DNA of 33,460 nt from positions 1 to 33,460 of the forward strand of contig CAKOKQ010000014.1 in the NCBI GenBank assembly GCA_934095825.1. The letters run 5' to 3'. The DNA comes from an uncultured Bacilli bacterium. Its GTDB lineage: Bacteria > Bacillota_I > Bacilli_A > RF39 > UBA660. The notes below the pieces were generated by a model. That model worked only from the letters and a program-made list of their open reading frames with translations. It was not told the origin of the DNA and searched no databases. Positions 1-8,246 of this stretch are shown piece by piece. The translations under genes and the position numbers were made by a program. How positions within the stretch are numbered: the stretch's first letter is position 1; every line of letters begins with the position of its first letter.

Positions 1-645
1 TCCATCAACCGCATTTTCATATAACCATTCTTTTAAAGGCGTCATATCATTAGTTTCATAATAATTAATAAGATATCCTAAATATTCAGCGATTCTTTCA
101 ACGGGAATAGAGATAATACCTTGACCACTTTTTATCATTTCTTTGTTAGCCACTATGTTTGCTACTCTTTTATTACCGTCTAAAAACATTTGATTTCTTT
201 GAATCCAGCAAAATATAGAAAGACAGCGATCTAAAGCATTTTCTATTTTTAGTATTTCCTGTAACTCCGCAGTATAATCACACTCACTTGGTAATTTTGG
301 ACGCCATGAAGTTCCTGTTATTCCTACTCCTCTGTTTCGAAAATCACCCAGCGGAAAAATATTTTGACCCTTACAAACTTCAAAATGGATTTTCTTTATA
401 TAATTTATATTAAGTTTTTCATCTAAAGAATCCATTACATAAGACCATGCATCCTTTAATCCCTTTAATTTAAGCATATCATCGACCGAAATTTTACCAG
501 TATTAACATTATTCATAAAAGCGTAGGTATCAATGAGTGTTACAGCAATTCCTTCTAAATTAGCACTTCTATAAATAATATCTACTAATTTTCTTTTAAC
601 AAAAGCTAAATTATCTTCTCTAGACATATTATATTTGTTAGGCAC
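1..645 (-). CDS. Fic-domain protein, partial (C-terminus beyond window)
   Basis: The frame is open from a GTG at 645 to base 1 (215 codons), so the C-terminus is missing. GTG is chosen because AAAGAGGTG lies 7 bases before it; an ATG six codons on (627) has no such site. Near the N-terminus (about residues 27-32) is SANLEG, which fits the (S/T)xxxE(G/N) inhibitory helix motif of Fic proteins. The Fic core is seen as FLDGNKR around residues 154-160. In canonical Fic AMP-transferases the core is HxFx(D/E)GNxR; here the catalytic His position is Gln (Q152) and the last Arg is Asn. Fic proteins transfer AMP or other phosphate-containing groups to protein side chains; with Gln at this position classical activity is doubtful, although QxFxDGNKR variants are seen in Firmicutes Fic-family proteins. 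Possible toxin-like or regulatory protein; no separate antitoxin is visible. Confidence 0.85.
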   Translation of the reverse strand, partial: MPNKYNMSREDNLAFVKRKLVDIIYRSANLEGIAVTLIDTYAFMNNVNTGKISVDDMLKLKGLKDAWSYVMDSLDEKLNINYIKKIHFEVCKGQNIFPLGDFRNRGVGITGTSWRPKLPSECDYTAELQEILKIENALDRCLSIFCWIQRNQMFLDGNKRVANIVANKEMIKSGQGIISIPVERIAEYLGYLINYYETNDMTPLKEWLYENAVDG

Positions 646-808
646 TTATTATCACCTCTTTCACACTTTACTATAAACAATTTTTATTGAAAAGTATAAA
701 ATACGGTTAGATGCCCTTTATTTATGAAAAATTGATAAATAGCACCCTAATATTTTAGATATTTCAAGAATATTACTAAATACTTTTTTCCTAAAAGATT
801 TAGATTTA

Positions 809-817
809 TGTTACAAT
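809..817 (+). promoter_or_regulatory. possible extended -10 promoter for the 900-2816 gene
   Basis: TG, one base, then TACAAT forms an extended -10 element about 80 bases before the ATG at 900. No convincing -35 is seen, so this is tentative. Confidence 0.3.
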
Positions 818-854
818 TAAAAATATAGAAAGAAATATAAGCAAAAGGAGTATT

Positions 855-885
855 AAATACTATCTCTTTCTAACAAATAGTATTT
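855..885 (+). other. 9-bp hairpin in the leader between a Shine-Dalgarno-like AGGAG and the start codon
   Basis: AAATACTAT (855-863) and ATAGTATTT (877-885) are perfect inverted repeats with a 13-base loop. An AGGAG lies just before it at 846-850, while the annotated ATG at 900 has only AT-rich sequence directly upstream. Folding of the hairpin would bring AGGAG closer to the start. This could affect translation, but that is inference. Confidence 0.4.
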
Positions 886-899
886 ATGTAATTTAATTT

Positions 900-2816
900 A
901 TGAATGACAGTGATAAAAAAAACAATCTTACCAGTAGTAAGCAAGAATTACCCAAATTAAAAGATAATAAACAAGTTAAAGCCAATAAAACTAGCGTTAA
1001 AAATACCGTAAAAAACAAAAATACTAGTAATTCTAAAAAGAAGAAAGATACTAATAAAGTTAACCCTTCTAAGAAAAAAACAAATAATAATAATCAGCCA
1101 AAGAAAAATAATAACAATAAAACTTTAAATAGGTCTAAAAACACTAACCCCAAAGAAAATAAAAACATAGAAATTAAAAATATTAGTGATAATAAAGATA
1201 TTGAAAAAGATAATAATAAAATTAAGAAAGATATTAATAAAGATAAAATTAGTACTATTAATAAAAAAGAAAGTAACACTTTAAATAATAGCGATAAAAA
1301 GATAAAAAGTCCAAAGAGTAAAAAAGTAGTAGTTAAAGAAACTAGTAAAAAAATTCCACAAGAAAAAATAATTATTAATGATAATTCTTCTAATAAAGAT
1401 AAAAATTTTAAAAATGAACTTAAAGATATTAATGCTAATAAAGAATTTGCCAAGGCTATCTGGGATACTGATGATATTACTGAAGCCATTAAAATAGAAG
1501 AAAACAACCAAGAAAAACTAAATGAAGAGATTGATGAATTATTAATTAAAGAAAAAAAATATAACTTTTTTGAACCCTTTATCATTATTATCTTACTAAT
1601 TCTTTGTTTCTTAGGACTTTACTTCATTTTATTTACTAAAGACAGTGCTATTATTAACAGTGCGCTTACTAATATTAATACTAATTTAACTACTTCTTTA
1701 AGTGAATTAAATACTTTAAAAGAGGAATTAAATAAAGGAATTACCGGTACAGCCACACTGGATACGACTAATAGTAATTATGCTAATTTAAAAGATTTTA
1801 CTTATAATTTTAGTCTTTATAATAAAAATAATAATTACTATGGTAATATTGAATTAAATAAAGATGAGAAAAATATTAATAATACCTATAGTTATTTAGA
1901 TAAAAATTTATATATATCTACACCTCTTTATTACTACCCTATCGAAATTAATAATCCTATTAAGGTTAATCCCTTAAGTGTTAATTATAGTAATTTAAAT
2001 AATAATATTGAGGTTATTAGAAATTATTTAACTAATAATATTAAGTATACTAGTAGTAAAAAGGGCAAAGAAGAATTAAATGGTGAAAAACTTAATGTCT
2101 TAATTTTGGATTTTTCTGAATATGACTTTAATAGTAGTGTTCAAAATATTTTAAAAGCTATTGCAAGCGATAGCGAGTTACTAAAATCAATTGCTAAAAA
2201 CATTGGTCTTGATGAGGTTACAGTTAATGACTTCTTTAATCAAAATGTCCAATTAAATGGTAATTATCAAATAAAAATTTATACCAAAGGTTTCTTACAA
2301 ACTTTTGCTGGAATTAAAATTTATAATGATGATAAAGAGATTTTAGAATATCTTACTGATGGCAATACTACATTAAATATTTATGGTGATAGAAAAACAA
2401 GTATTAATTTAAGTGATAATAAATTACTTATTTATATTGATGACATTAAATTAATTGATGTTAAAAGTAATAAAAATAAAAAAGATTTAATTAATTTAGA
2501 TTTCCAAATAAGTAATATTCTAGATAATTATCAAGGTAGCATGATTTTAACAAAAGAAGATAATAATAAGGGTAGTTTCCTATTTAGCTTTAAAAATACT
2601 AATAATAATGATTATAATGCCGAAATTAAAATGGATTTAGTTTTTGGCAAAAGTAAGGAAAATGCTTTTGATTATACCGATGCAGTACTAGTAAATGATA
2701 TTACCGAGGAAGAATTAAGTGATATGAAAAATAATTTATTTAATGCTATCTGGGATCAAGTTAACAATCCCAATGAAGAATCTACTGAAAGTAATGAAAC
2801 TGAACCTAACAATTAG
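900..2816 (+). CDS. membrane-anchored protein with long K/N-rich cytoplasmic region and extracellular domain, function unknown
   Basis: The 638-residue product has three parts. Residues 1 to about 220 are low-complexity, dominated by Lys, Asn, Ser and Asp, and probably disordered. Residues about 222-244 form one hydrophobic segment (IIIILLILCFLGLYFILF) flanked by charge. Residues about 247-638 look like a folded, beta-rich Asn/Tyr/Leu-rich domain outside the membrane. There is no signal peptidase or lipobox motif, and the basic N-terminal side suggests N-in, C-out topology. The start MNDSDKK resembles MNDTDKR of the next gene, suggesting related N-termini. The gene ends in a hairpin terminator that includes its stop codon. 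I recognise no family. It is probably a cell-envelope protein; its exact role cannot be read from the sequence. Confidence 0.8.
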   Translation: MNDSDKKNNLTSSKQELPKLKDNKQVKANKTSVKNTVKNKNTSNSKKKKDTNKVNPSKKKTNNNNQPKKNNNNKTLNRSKNTNPKENKNIEIKNISDNKDIEKDNNKIKKDINKDKISTINKKESNTLNNSDKKIKSPKSKKVVVKETSKKIPQEKIIINDNSSNKDKNFKNELKDINANKEFAKAIWDTDDITEAIKIEENNQEKLNEEIDELLIKEKKYNFFEPFIIIILLILCFLGLYFILFTKDSAIINSALTNINTNLTTSLSELNTLKEELNKGITGTATLDTTNSNYANLKDFTYNFSLYNKNNNYYGNIELNKDEKNINNTYSYLDKNLYISTPLYYYPIEINNPIKVNPLSVNYSNLNNNIEVIRNYLTNNIKYTSSKKGKEELNGEKLNVLILDFSEYDFNSSVQNILKAIASDSELLKSIAKNIGLDEVTVNDFFNQNVQLNGNYQIKIYTKGFLQTFAGIKIYNDDKEILEYLTDGNTTLNIYGDRKTSINLSDNKLLIYIDDIKLIDVKSNKNKKDLINLDFQISNILDNYQGSMILTKEDNNKGSFLFSFKNTNNNDYNAEIKMDLVFGKSKENAFDYTDAVLVNDITEEELSDMKNNLFNAIWDQVNNPNEESTESNETEPNN

Positions 2817-2826
2817 GTTCTTTTTT
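2802..2826 (+). terminator. intrinsic terminator overlapping the stop codon
   Basis: GAACCTAA (2802-2809), loop CAA, TTAGGTTC (2813-2820), then six T. The perfect 8-bp stem contains the TAG stop of the preceding gene. Confidence 0.85.
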
Positions 2827-2909
2827 AACAATTTTTTTAATAGGGTTACTTTTAAAATTAAGGATTTTTATTCTTTTTTAGGCTTTTGGTATTTTTTAAG
2901 TTGTTTTTA

Positions 2910-2918
2910 TGGTATAAT
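2910..2918 (+). promoter_or_regulatory. extended -10 promoter of the 2947-3636 gene
   Basis: TG, one G, then a perfect TATAAT at 2913-2918 lies 29 bases before the ATG at 2947; GAGGAG precedes the start at a normal distance. No good -35 is seen, as is common for extended -10 promoters. Confidence 0.6.
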
Positions 2919-2946
2919 CACTAATATAAGAATATGAGGAGTAGTT

Positions 2947-3636
2947 ATGAACGATACAGATAAAAGAAAAACTTTATATGATGAAATTTTCAAAAATGAT
3001 AAAGCCCCTGAAGTTACAACAAATAATGGTAATCAAGAAATTAAAGACGCTATCGATAATAAAGAGTTTAATAATAATGATATAGTCAATTTAGAGGATA
3101 TTTTTGTTTTTGATGATAAAGATAAAAATACAATACCGACGGAAATTAAGGTTAATTTAAAGCCAAAAGCAACTAGTGATAATAATTATAGTGATGATAA
3201 ATATAATGATTTAATTAATAACACTCTAATTGATTTAAAACTAGATTTAGAAAATGTTAGTAAAGAGTCCCCTGAACTTCAAAATATTAATTTAGATAAT
3301 ATAATTAAAAAGAATGATGACATTAAGCATGAAGAAATTTTAGAAACTAAAATGGAAAATCATGAAGCCCAAAATGCCGCTATTAATTCAAAAATGGAAA
3401 CAGAATCTCAACTAGAAAAAGTTATAAATTCTAAAGATGATTGTCAAACTGGTGAAAATAGCGTTATTAAGACAAAAATAAATCAAGACACCAAAAATAC
3501 AAAAATAAAGAAAGATACAGAGGACAAAAAAGTCAAAAAAAGTTCATGTTTCTGGATAAACTATGCTTTAGTTGCCGCTTTAGTTATGCTTGCTATTGTT
3601 AGTAGTTTAGCTTTCTTAATACACCAATTTAAATAA
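2947..3636 (+). CDS. acidic disordered protein with a C-terminal membrane anchor, function unknown
   Basis: The product has 229 residues. Residues 1 to about 200 are hydrophilic and rich in Asp, Glu, Asn and Lys, with long stretches that look like disordered or coiled-coil sequence. The last 25 or so residues form a single hydrophobic helix (NYALVAALVMLAIVSSLAFL) followed by HQFK, which makes this a tail-anchored protein with its bulk in the cytoplasm. The start follows GAGGAGTAGTT. Its N-terminus, MNDTDKR, matches that of the upstream gene, which is anchored the other way round with a large extracellular domain. It has its own promoter and is followed by two large hairpins. No family is recognised. 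A role as a membrane-tethered adaptor is only a guess. Confidence 0.75.
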   Translation: MNDTDKRKTLYDEIFKNDKAPEVTTNNGNQEIKDAIDNKEFNNNDIVNLEDIFVFDDKDKNTIPTEIKVNLKPKATSDNNYSDDKYNDLINNTLIDLKLDLENVSKESPELQNINLDNIIKKNDDIKHEEILETKMENHEAQNAAINSKMETESQLEKVINSKDDCQTGENSVIKTKINQDTKNTKIKKDTEDKKVKKSSCFWINYALVAALVMLAIVSSLAFLIHQFK

Positions 3637-3655
3637 TTCAATATATTAGTTAAAA

Positions 3656-3720
3656 TAAAAGACTTATGTTAAGATTTTTATAATATTTTCATAAAAATCA
3701 TTTAACTAATAAGTCTTTTA
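3656..3720 (+). terminator. long imperfect hairpin after the 2947-3636 gene
   Basis: TAAAAGACTTA (3656-3666) pairs with TAAGTCTTTTA (3710-3720) over 11 bp. Inside, GTTAA and ATTTTTAT pair with ATAAAAAT and TTTAAC, giving a long stem of about 65 bases. The U-rich arm ends CTTTTA. It may act as a terminator or an mRNA-stabilising hairpin. Confidence 0.5.
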
Positions 3721-3726
3721 TACTTT

Positions 3727-3775
3727 AAAGTGTAATAACTAGTTACAGAAATGTAATTGATTGTTACACTTTTTT
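3727..3775. terminator. bidirectional terminator with GAAA tetraloop between convergent genes
   Basis: A 21-base arm (3727-3747, beginning AAAGTGTAA) pairs with 3752-3772 (ending TTACACTTT) with a few wobble pairs and one mismatch. The loop is GAAA (3748-3751). A T-run follows on the plus strand and TTTAAAG-type sequence on the minus strand. It serves the plus gene ending at 3636 and probably the minus gene ending at 3774. Confidence 0.75.
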
Positions 3776-4754
3776 AATTTATTTTAACAGTAGCATTACT
3801 AATCATCCAGTCATAACCATAAATATAGCCCGCAGGAATTGTCGTTGCACCGGTATTTTCGATACCAAAGGCATTAGAAGTTGTCGAAATGGTAATAGAA
3901 TTTGCCGTATCATTATAAATATACTTAGCAAAACTACTTTTTATAGTATCACCATCTTGATAGTTGCTTAAATATATAATATCATCACTCTTAATTAGTT
4001 TTAATAATTGGTCATTGCTTATTTTACGGTAAAGAATTTCATAGGTATCTCCTACTTTAAAACTATTATAACTAATACTTAGAGCATTACTTTTTAAAGA
4101 TGTGCCCATACTAATTTCTTTACTCCATTTATCTTGATTACCATTTTTAGTACTTCTGGTAAAAATAAGACAATTGGTATTTAAATTATTATTTATTTTG
4201 GGAGCATTGTTAGTAGCCTCTGTTGCCGTATATAAATAAATTTGGTCTTCTTCTAAATCTGATAAATTAATACTACTACTCCACTTACTTTCATTAGCAA
4301 TCTTACCAAAAGCCACATCAAATAACTTCTGAAAGTTTTCTAAAGTTAAATCTTTAATTTCTGCACCGTCAGCATTATTATAAATGAGGATATCATAAAT
4401 GGTATCATCATCATTACTATATGTTATAACAAGATAAATATCATCTTTATACTCTTTTAAAAAATTAGGAAGATTACACTTACTAGCTTCAATATTTAGC
4501 TCTTTTTTAGCGTTATTTTCAGTCATATAAGTTGTATTATCATTAATTGACATATAGCCATTAATATAAAATTTATCAGTTACGGGATTTATTTGTTCAC
4601 TTACGGGAACTAAAGGTTCGTGGATAATCTCCGCTGGTTTGATTGAGGTATCATCAACTTTCTTTCTTGGTTTTAAAGATAATGCAAAGATATCAAAGCC
4701 CATTAAGACAACACAGATAACAGCAATTAAAATATTTTGTTCTTTATTATTCAT
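3774..4754 (-). CDS. membrane-anchored extracytoplasmic protein, function unknown
   Basis: The 326-residue product begins with a short polar stretch and a hydrophobic helix (about residues 8-27, ILIAVICVVLMGFDIFALSL) followed by KPRKK. It is probably N-anchored with the rest outside the membrane. The remaining 290 residues are rich in Asn, Asp, Ser and Thr with alternating hydrophobics, as expected of a beta-rich exported domain. There is no lipobox Cys. The start is supported by AGAGGGAATCTT before the ATG and an extended -10 promoter at 4780-4788. It runs convergently to the two plus-strand envelope genes and shares their terminator region. I recognise no family. Confidence 0.75.
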   Translation of the reverse strand: MNNKEQNILIAVICVVLMGFDIFALSLKPRKKVDDTSIKPAEIIHEPLVPVSEQINPVTDKFYINGYMSINDNTTYMTENNAKKELNIEASKCNLPNFLKEYKDDIYLVITYSNDDDTIYDILIYNNADGAEIKDLTLENFQKLFDVAFGKIANESKWSSSINLSDLEEDQIYLYTATEATNNAPKINNNLNTNCLIFTRSTKNGNQDKWSKEISMGTSLKSNALSISYNSFKVGDTYEILYRKISNDQLLKLIKSDDIIYLSNYQDGDTIKSSFAKYIYNDTANSITISTTSNAFGIENTGATTIPAGYIYGYDWMISNATVKIN

Positions 4755-4779
4755 AAGATTCCCTCTATTCTCTGGTTTA

Positions 4780-4788
4780 ATTATACCA
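4780..4788 (-). promoter_or_regulatory. extended -10 promoter of the 3774-4754 gene
   Basis: Read on the minus strand: TGG followed directly by TATAAT, 26 bases before the ATG at 4754. The -35 is weak. Confidence 0.5.
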
Positions 4789-4807
4789 TGAACGAAGAAA
4801 TTATTAG

Positions 4808-4839
4808 AGAAAAAAAATTAGCTTTTTAAGACTAATTTT
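4808..4839 (-). terminator. intrinsic terminator of pnp
   Basis: On the minus strand, AAAATTAG (4839-4832) pairs with CTAATTTT (4821-4814) around a 10-base loop, followed by a T-run. It lies just after the pnp stop at 4845. Confidence 0.75.
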
Positions 4840-4844
4840 GAAAG

Positions 4845-7010
4845 TTATATATTTTCTTTTTCTTTCTTTTCTTTCTTTTCTTTAGGAAGAGTTTCTTTTC
4901 TTGATAAATTTAAACGACCTTTATTATCATAGCCTAAAGATTTAACAGTTATTTCATCGCCAACTTTAAATAAGTCGCTTGGATGTTCTACGCGTTTATT
5001 ATCTAATTGAGAAACATGACATAATCCTTCAACCCCAGGCCATAACTCTACAAAGCAGCCAAAACTTTCTACTTTAGTAACTTTACCAGTATAAATAGCG
5101 TCTTTTTCCACTTCCCGAACAACAGCTAAAATGCGTTCTTTTGTTTCATTAATAATATTTTGATCTTGATGATAAATAATAACTCGACCATCATCTTCTA
5201 AATCAACTTTAACTGCATCTTTATCATTAACTGATGTTACATTACTACATTCTAAAATTATTTTTGTAATCATCTCGCCACCTTTACCAATGACATCTTT
5301 AATCTTTTCCGGATTAATTGTAAAGCATTCGATTTTAGGAGCATAAGGAGATAATTCTTTTCTTGGTTCTTCGACTGTCGCAGTCATAACATCTAATACT
5401 TCTAAACGAGCTTTTTTGGCTTGAGCTAGAGCTTTCTTTAAGATTGCTTCGGTTACACCTTTAATTTTAATATCCATTTGTAAAGCGGTAATACCTTTTT
5501 TGGTCCCAGCAACTTTAAAGTCCATATCCCCCATGTGATCTTCTAAACCTTGAATATCAGTTAGAATAGTATATTTTTTACCATCTTTAGAGGTAATTAG
5601 TCCCATAGCAATACCAGCAACTGGCGCTTTAATTGGAACACCAGCGGCCATTAAGGACATACAACCTGCACAAATAGTAGCTTGTGATGAAGAACCATTA
5701 GATTCCATAATTTCGGAAACCACACGAACGGTATATGGAAATTCCTCTTCACTTGGCATAACTTGGAGTAAAGCTCTTTCGCCTAAAGCACCATGCCCAA
5801 TTTCACGACGCCCCGGTGAACCATAACGACCAACTTCACCAACACAGTAAGCAGGGAAATTATAATGTAACATGAATCTCTTTGTATCTTCTAAACCTAA
5901 ACCATCTAAAATTTGATGTTCGTTTAAAGCTCCTAGAGTAGTTGTAGCTAAAGCTTGAGTTTCCCCTCTTGTAAATACGGCCGAACCATGAGTTCTTGGT
6001 AAAATATCAATTTCGGCTTTTAAAGGACGAATTTCGTCCATCGCACGACCATCAGGGCGAATATGTTTATCAGTAATTAATTCTCTTACGCACTCGCCTT
6101 CAATTTTATCAACTAATTTTTTAACATCTTTAATAATACTTTCAATATTAACATTGCCAGCATATATTTCAGCAAAATGACCAATGGTACTTTCTTTAAC
6201 TTTATCAATGGCTTCATATTGCGCAAGTTTTCCTTTAACTTCAAAACATTTAAACATGTTATCCGTTGCATAACTTCTAACTTGACTTTCTAGTTCTTTG
6301 TCAATAGATGCTAAATCAACAGTTACTTTTTCTTGACCAACTTCCTTAACAATTTTACTTTGAAATTCACAAAGTTTTTTAATCTCTTCATGCCCAAACA
6401 TTAAAGCTTCTAACATTTCTTTTTCACTTGCTTCTTTAGCGCCCGCTTCAACCATACAGATAGCTTCTTTACTACCTGCAACAGTTACACTTAGAGTTGT
6501 ATCAACTGCTTGTTTAGTATCTGGATTAATAATATAATCCTTACCAATTTTGCCAACAATTACTCCCGCAATTGGTCCATCAAAAGGTATATTAGATATT
6601 GATAAAGCTAGACTGGATGCAAACATAGCGGTCATTTCTGGGGAATTATCAGGGTCAACTGATAAAACGGTATTAATAACTTGAACTTCATTTCTAAAGT
6701 TTTCATCAAACATTGGTCTTATTGGACGATCAATTAGACGAGCCGTTAAGGTTGCGGCATCACTTGGTCTTCCTTCTCTTTTAATAAATCCCCCCGGAAT
6801 TTTGCCAACTGAATATAATCTTTCTTGATATAAAACGGTTAGAGGAAAGAAATCTTGAGTTATAGGGGTATTACCCATAACTACTGCTGTTAAAATAACA
6901 GTATCACCATAACGAACTAACACCGAAGCGTTAGCTTGTTTAGCATATTCGCCAGTTTCAACGACTAATTTTTTACCTAGAAAATCATATTCAAATACTC
7001 TTTTACTCAT
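4845..7010 (-). CDS. pnp: polyribonucleotide nucleotidyltransferase (PNPase)
   Basis: PNPase degrades RNA 3'-to-5' by phosphorolysis, releasing nucleoside diphosphates, and works in mRNA turnover as a homotrimer. The 721-residue length is normal. The domains are in the usual order: first RNase PH-like core from residue 1 (VLVRYGDTVILTAVV, IPGGFIKREGRPS), an alpha-helical linker, second RNase PH core from about 320 (HIRPDGRAMDEIRPL, GRREIGHGALGERAL, MESNGSSSQATICAGCMSLM), KH domain (IKDVIGKGGEMITKI) and a C-terminal S1 domain (GKVTKVESFGCFVELWPGVEG) with a Lys/Glu-rich tail. The start is backed by AAGGAGT. It follows rpsO, the order conserved in many bacteria, but an intrinsic terminator separates them. 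The leader has a small CTTTATTT/AAATAAAG hairpin (around 7034-7050) that could be a processing or control element. Confidence 0.98.
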   Translation of the reverse strand: MSKRVFEYDFLGKKLVVETGEYAKQANASVLVRYGDTVILTAVVMGNTPITQDFFPLTVLYQERLYSVGKIPGGFIKREGRPSDAATLTARLIDRPIRPMFDENFRNEVQVINTVLSVDPDNSPEMTAMFASSLALSISNIPFDGPIAGVIVGKIGKDYIINPDTKQAVDTTLSVTVAGSKEAICMVEAGAKEASEKEMLEALMFGHEEIKKLCEFQSKIVKEVGQEKVTVDLASIDKELESQVRSYATDNMFKCFEVKGKLAQYEAIDKVKESTIGHFAEIYAGNVNIESIIKDVKKLVDKIEGECVRELITDKHIRPDGRAMDEIRPLKAEIDILPRTHGSAVFTRGETQALATTTLGALNEHQILDGLGLEDTKRFMLHYNFPAYCVGEVGRYGSPGRREIGHGALGERALLQVMPSEEEFPYTVRVVSEIMESNGSSSQATICAGCMSLMAAGVPIKAPVAGIAMGLITSKDGKKYTILTDIQGLEDHMGDMDFKVAGTKKGITALQMDIKIKGVTEAILKKALAQAKKARLEVLDVMTATVEEPRKELSPYAPKIECFTINPEKIKDVIGKGGEMITKIILECSNVTSVNDKDAVKVDLEDDGRVIIYHQDQNIINETKERILAVVREVEKDAIYTGKVTKVESFGCFVELWPGVEGLCHVSQLDNKRVEHPSDLFKVGDEITVKSLGYDNKGRLNLSRKETLPKEKKEKKEKENI

Positions 7011-7130
7011 AATTTTTACTCCTTCACATCAACTCTTTATTTTAAATAAAGACTTCTATATCCATAGTAACATAAAAATATAAATATTTATGCTAAGATG
7101 GTAATATTTTATTTTCTTTCTTATATTCAA

Positions 7131-7160
7131 GAAAAAAAGCACTGTAAAAATAAGTGCTTA
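7131..7160 (-). terminator. intrinsic terminator between rpsO and pnp
   Basis: On the minus strand AAGCACT and AGTGCTT form a 7-bp stem with a 9-base loop, followed by seven T. The left arm begins in the rpsO stop codon. Partial read-through could supply pnp, as in other rpsO-pnp pairs. Confidence 0.85.
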
Positions 7161-7424
7161 CTTTCTGATATTTAACTTTTTAATTGTTTCTCTGTAGCTA
7201 ACTACATCGTTTTTCTTTAAATAATCTAATAAACTTCTTCTTTTACCTACCTTCATAAGTAATCCTCTTTTTGAATGATAGTCATGAATATGTTGTTTTA
7301 GATGTTCTGTTAAATCATTAATTTCGTATGTAAGAATAGCAATTTGTGCTTCAGTTGCGCCGCAACCTTTTTCCTTACCGAATTCTTTAACTAATTTTGC
7401 TTTTGTTTCTTTTGAAACTGCCAT
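7158..7424 (-). CDS. rpsO: 30S ribosomal protein S15
   Basis: This protein binds the central domain of 16S rRNA early in 30S assembly. The 88-residue length is standard and the family signature is intact: [20 protein letters not shown] followed by [17 protein letters not shown] and LLDYLKK. The start follows AAAAGGAGA. It lies upstream of pnp, with a terminator over its stop codon. S15 commonly represses its own mRNA by binding its leader. A 120-base gap upstream (7425-7544) could hold such a leader, but I cannot identify the fold. Confidence 0.98.
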   Translation of the reverse strand: MAVSKETKAKLVKEFGKEKGCGATEAQIAILTYEINDLTEHLKQHIHDYHSKRGLLMKVGKRRSLLDYLKKNDVVSYRETIKKLNIRK

Positions 7425-7544
7425 GATATCTCTCCTTTTCTATATAATCCGTTTAATCTTAGCAAAAATCCGAAAGATGAGTGGTTTAAGCCATGAATAA
7501 ACTTTCTTAAATATCTTATATTATTTTTATCTAAAAAGCAAGCC

Positions 7545-8183
7545 CTAATTTTCGAAAGTAGCGTCTAAATAATAAATTGGTCTTCCTTCTTTTTGATATT
7601 GTTTTTCATAATTGGTTAAAACATTAGCAATTGGCTTTTCTTCATGATGTAAATCTAGGCTTACTCGATCAAATGTGTACCAATACTGAGATAAACTCAT
7701 TAAAGAGTAAGCAAAATAACCTTTGTTATCGGTTTTTAAAATAATGTGTTTATTTTTTCTAAACACTCTATCATATAATTTTAAATAGTTAACATGAGTA
7801 AGTCTTCTTTTTTCATCATGAGCTTTTGGCCAAGGTTCTGGGAATGTTAGATATATTGTATCAATCTCTTTTTTAAATACTTTATCTAAGTCGCCAGCAT
7901 CCATATTAATTAATTTTAAATTATTTAGTTTAGCTTTATCTAGTATCCTTATAGCACTTACCATTTGGGAAGCATTTATTTCAATCCCAATAAAATTTAC
8001 TTGGGGATATTTTTTAGCCATTTCAATAATGAAATCTCCACGACCCATACCAATTTCAATTTTGATAGGATTGTTGTTATTAAATAGACTACTCCATTTG
8101 CCAATATAACTAGTGGGATTTGCAACTACATAAGGACTTCTATTAACAATTTTATCTGCGTCTTTAACTACTATATATTCCAT
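7545..8183 (-). CDS. trmB: tRNA (guanine-N7)-methyltransferase
   Basis: TrmB methylates N7 of G46 in the variable loop of tRNAs using S-adenosylmethionine. The 212-residue length is typical. Visible motifs are the SAM-binding EIGMGRGDFI at about residue 45, NFIGIEI at the end of the second strand, and the family signature LTFPEPWPKAHDEKRRLTH near residue 115, which carries the catalytic Asp region. The C-terminal TNYEKQYQKEGRPIYYL also matches the family. The start is an ATG preceded by an AT-rich stretch with GGAGT nearby. It stands alone between rpsO and the HAD gene, and I see no clear terminator after it. Confidence 0.96.
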   Translation of the reverse strand: MEYIVVKDADKIVNRSPYVVANPTSYIGKWSSLFNNNNPIKIEIGMGRGDFIIEMAKKYPQVNFIGIEINASQMVSAIRILDKAKLNNLKLINMDAGDLDKVFKKEIDTIYLTFPEPWPKAHDEKRRLTHVNYLKLYDRVFRKNKHIILKTDNKGYFAYSLMSLSQYWYTFDRVSLDLHHEEKPIANVLTNYEKQYQKEGRPIYYLDATFEN

Positions 8184-8246
8184 ATATACTCCGTTTCTTC
8201 CAATATACTATCATAATTCAAATAAATATGATAGCTATTTTTCTCT

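Noticed and set aside
1094..1585. Long minus-strand open frame opposite the K/N-rich gene
   Set aside because: It mirrors the repetitive AAT/AAA/GAT codons of the plus gene and encodes only Leu/Ser/Phe-rich sequence.
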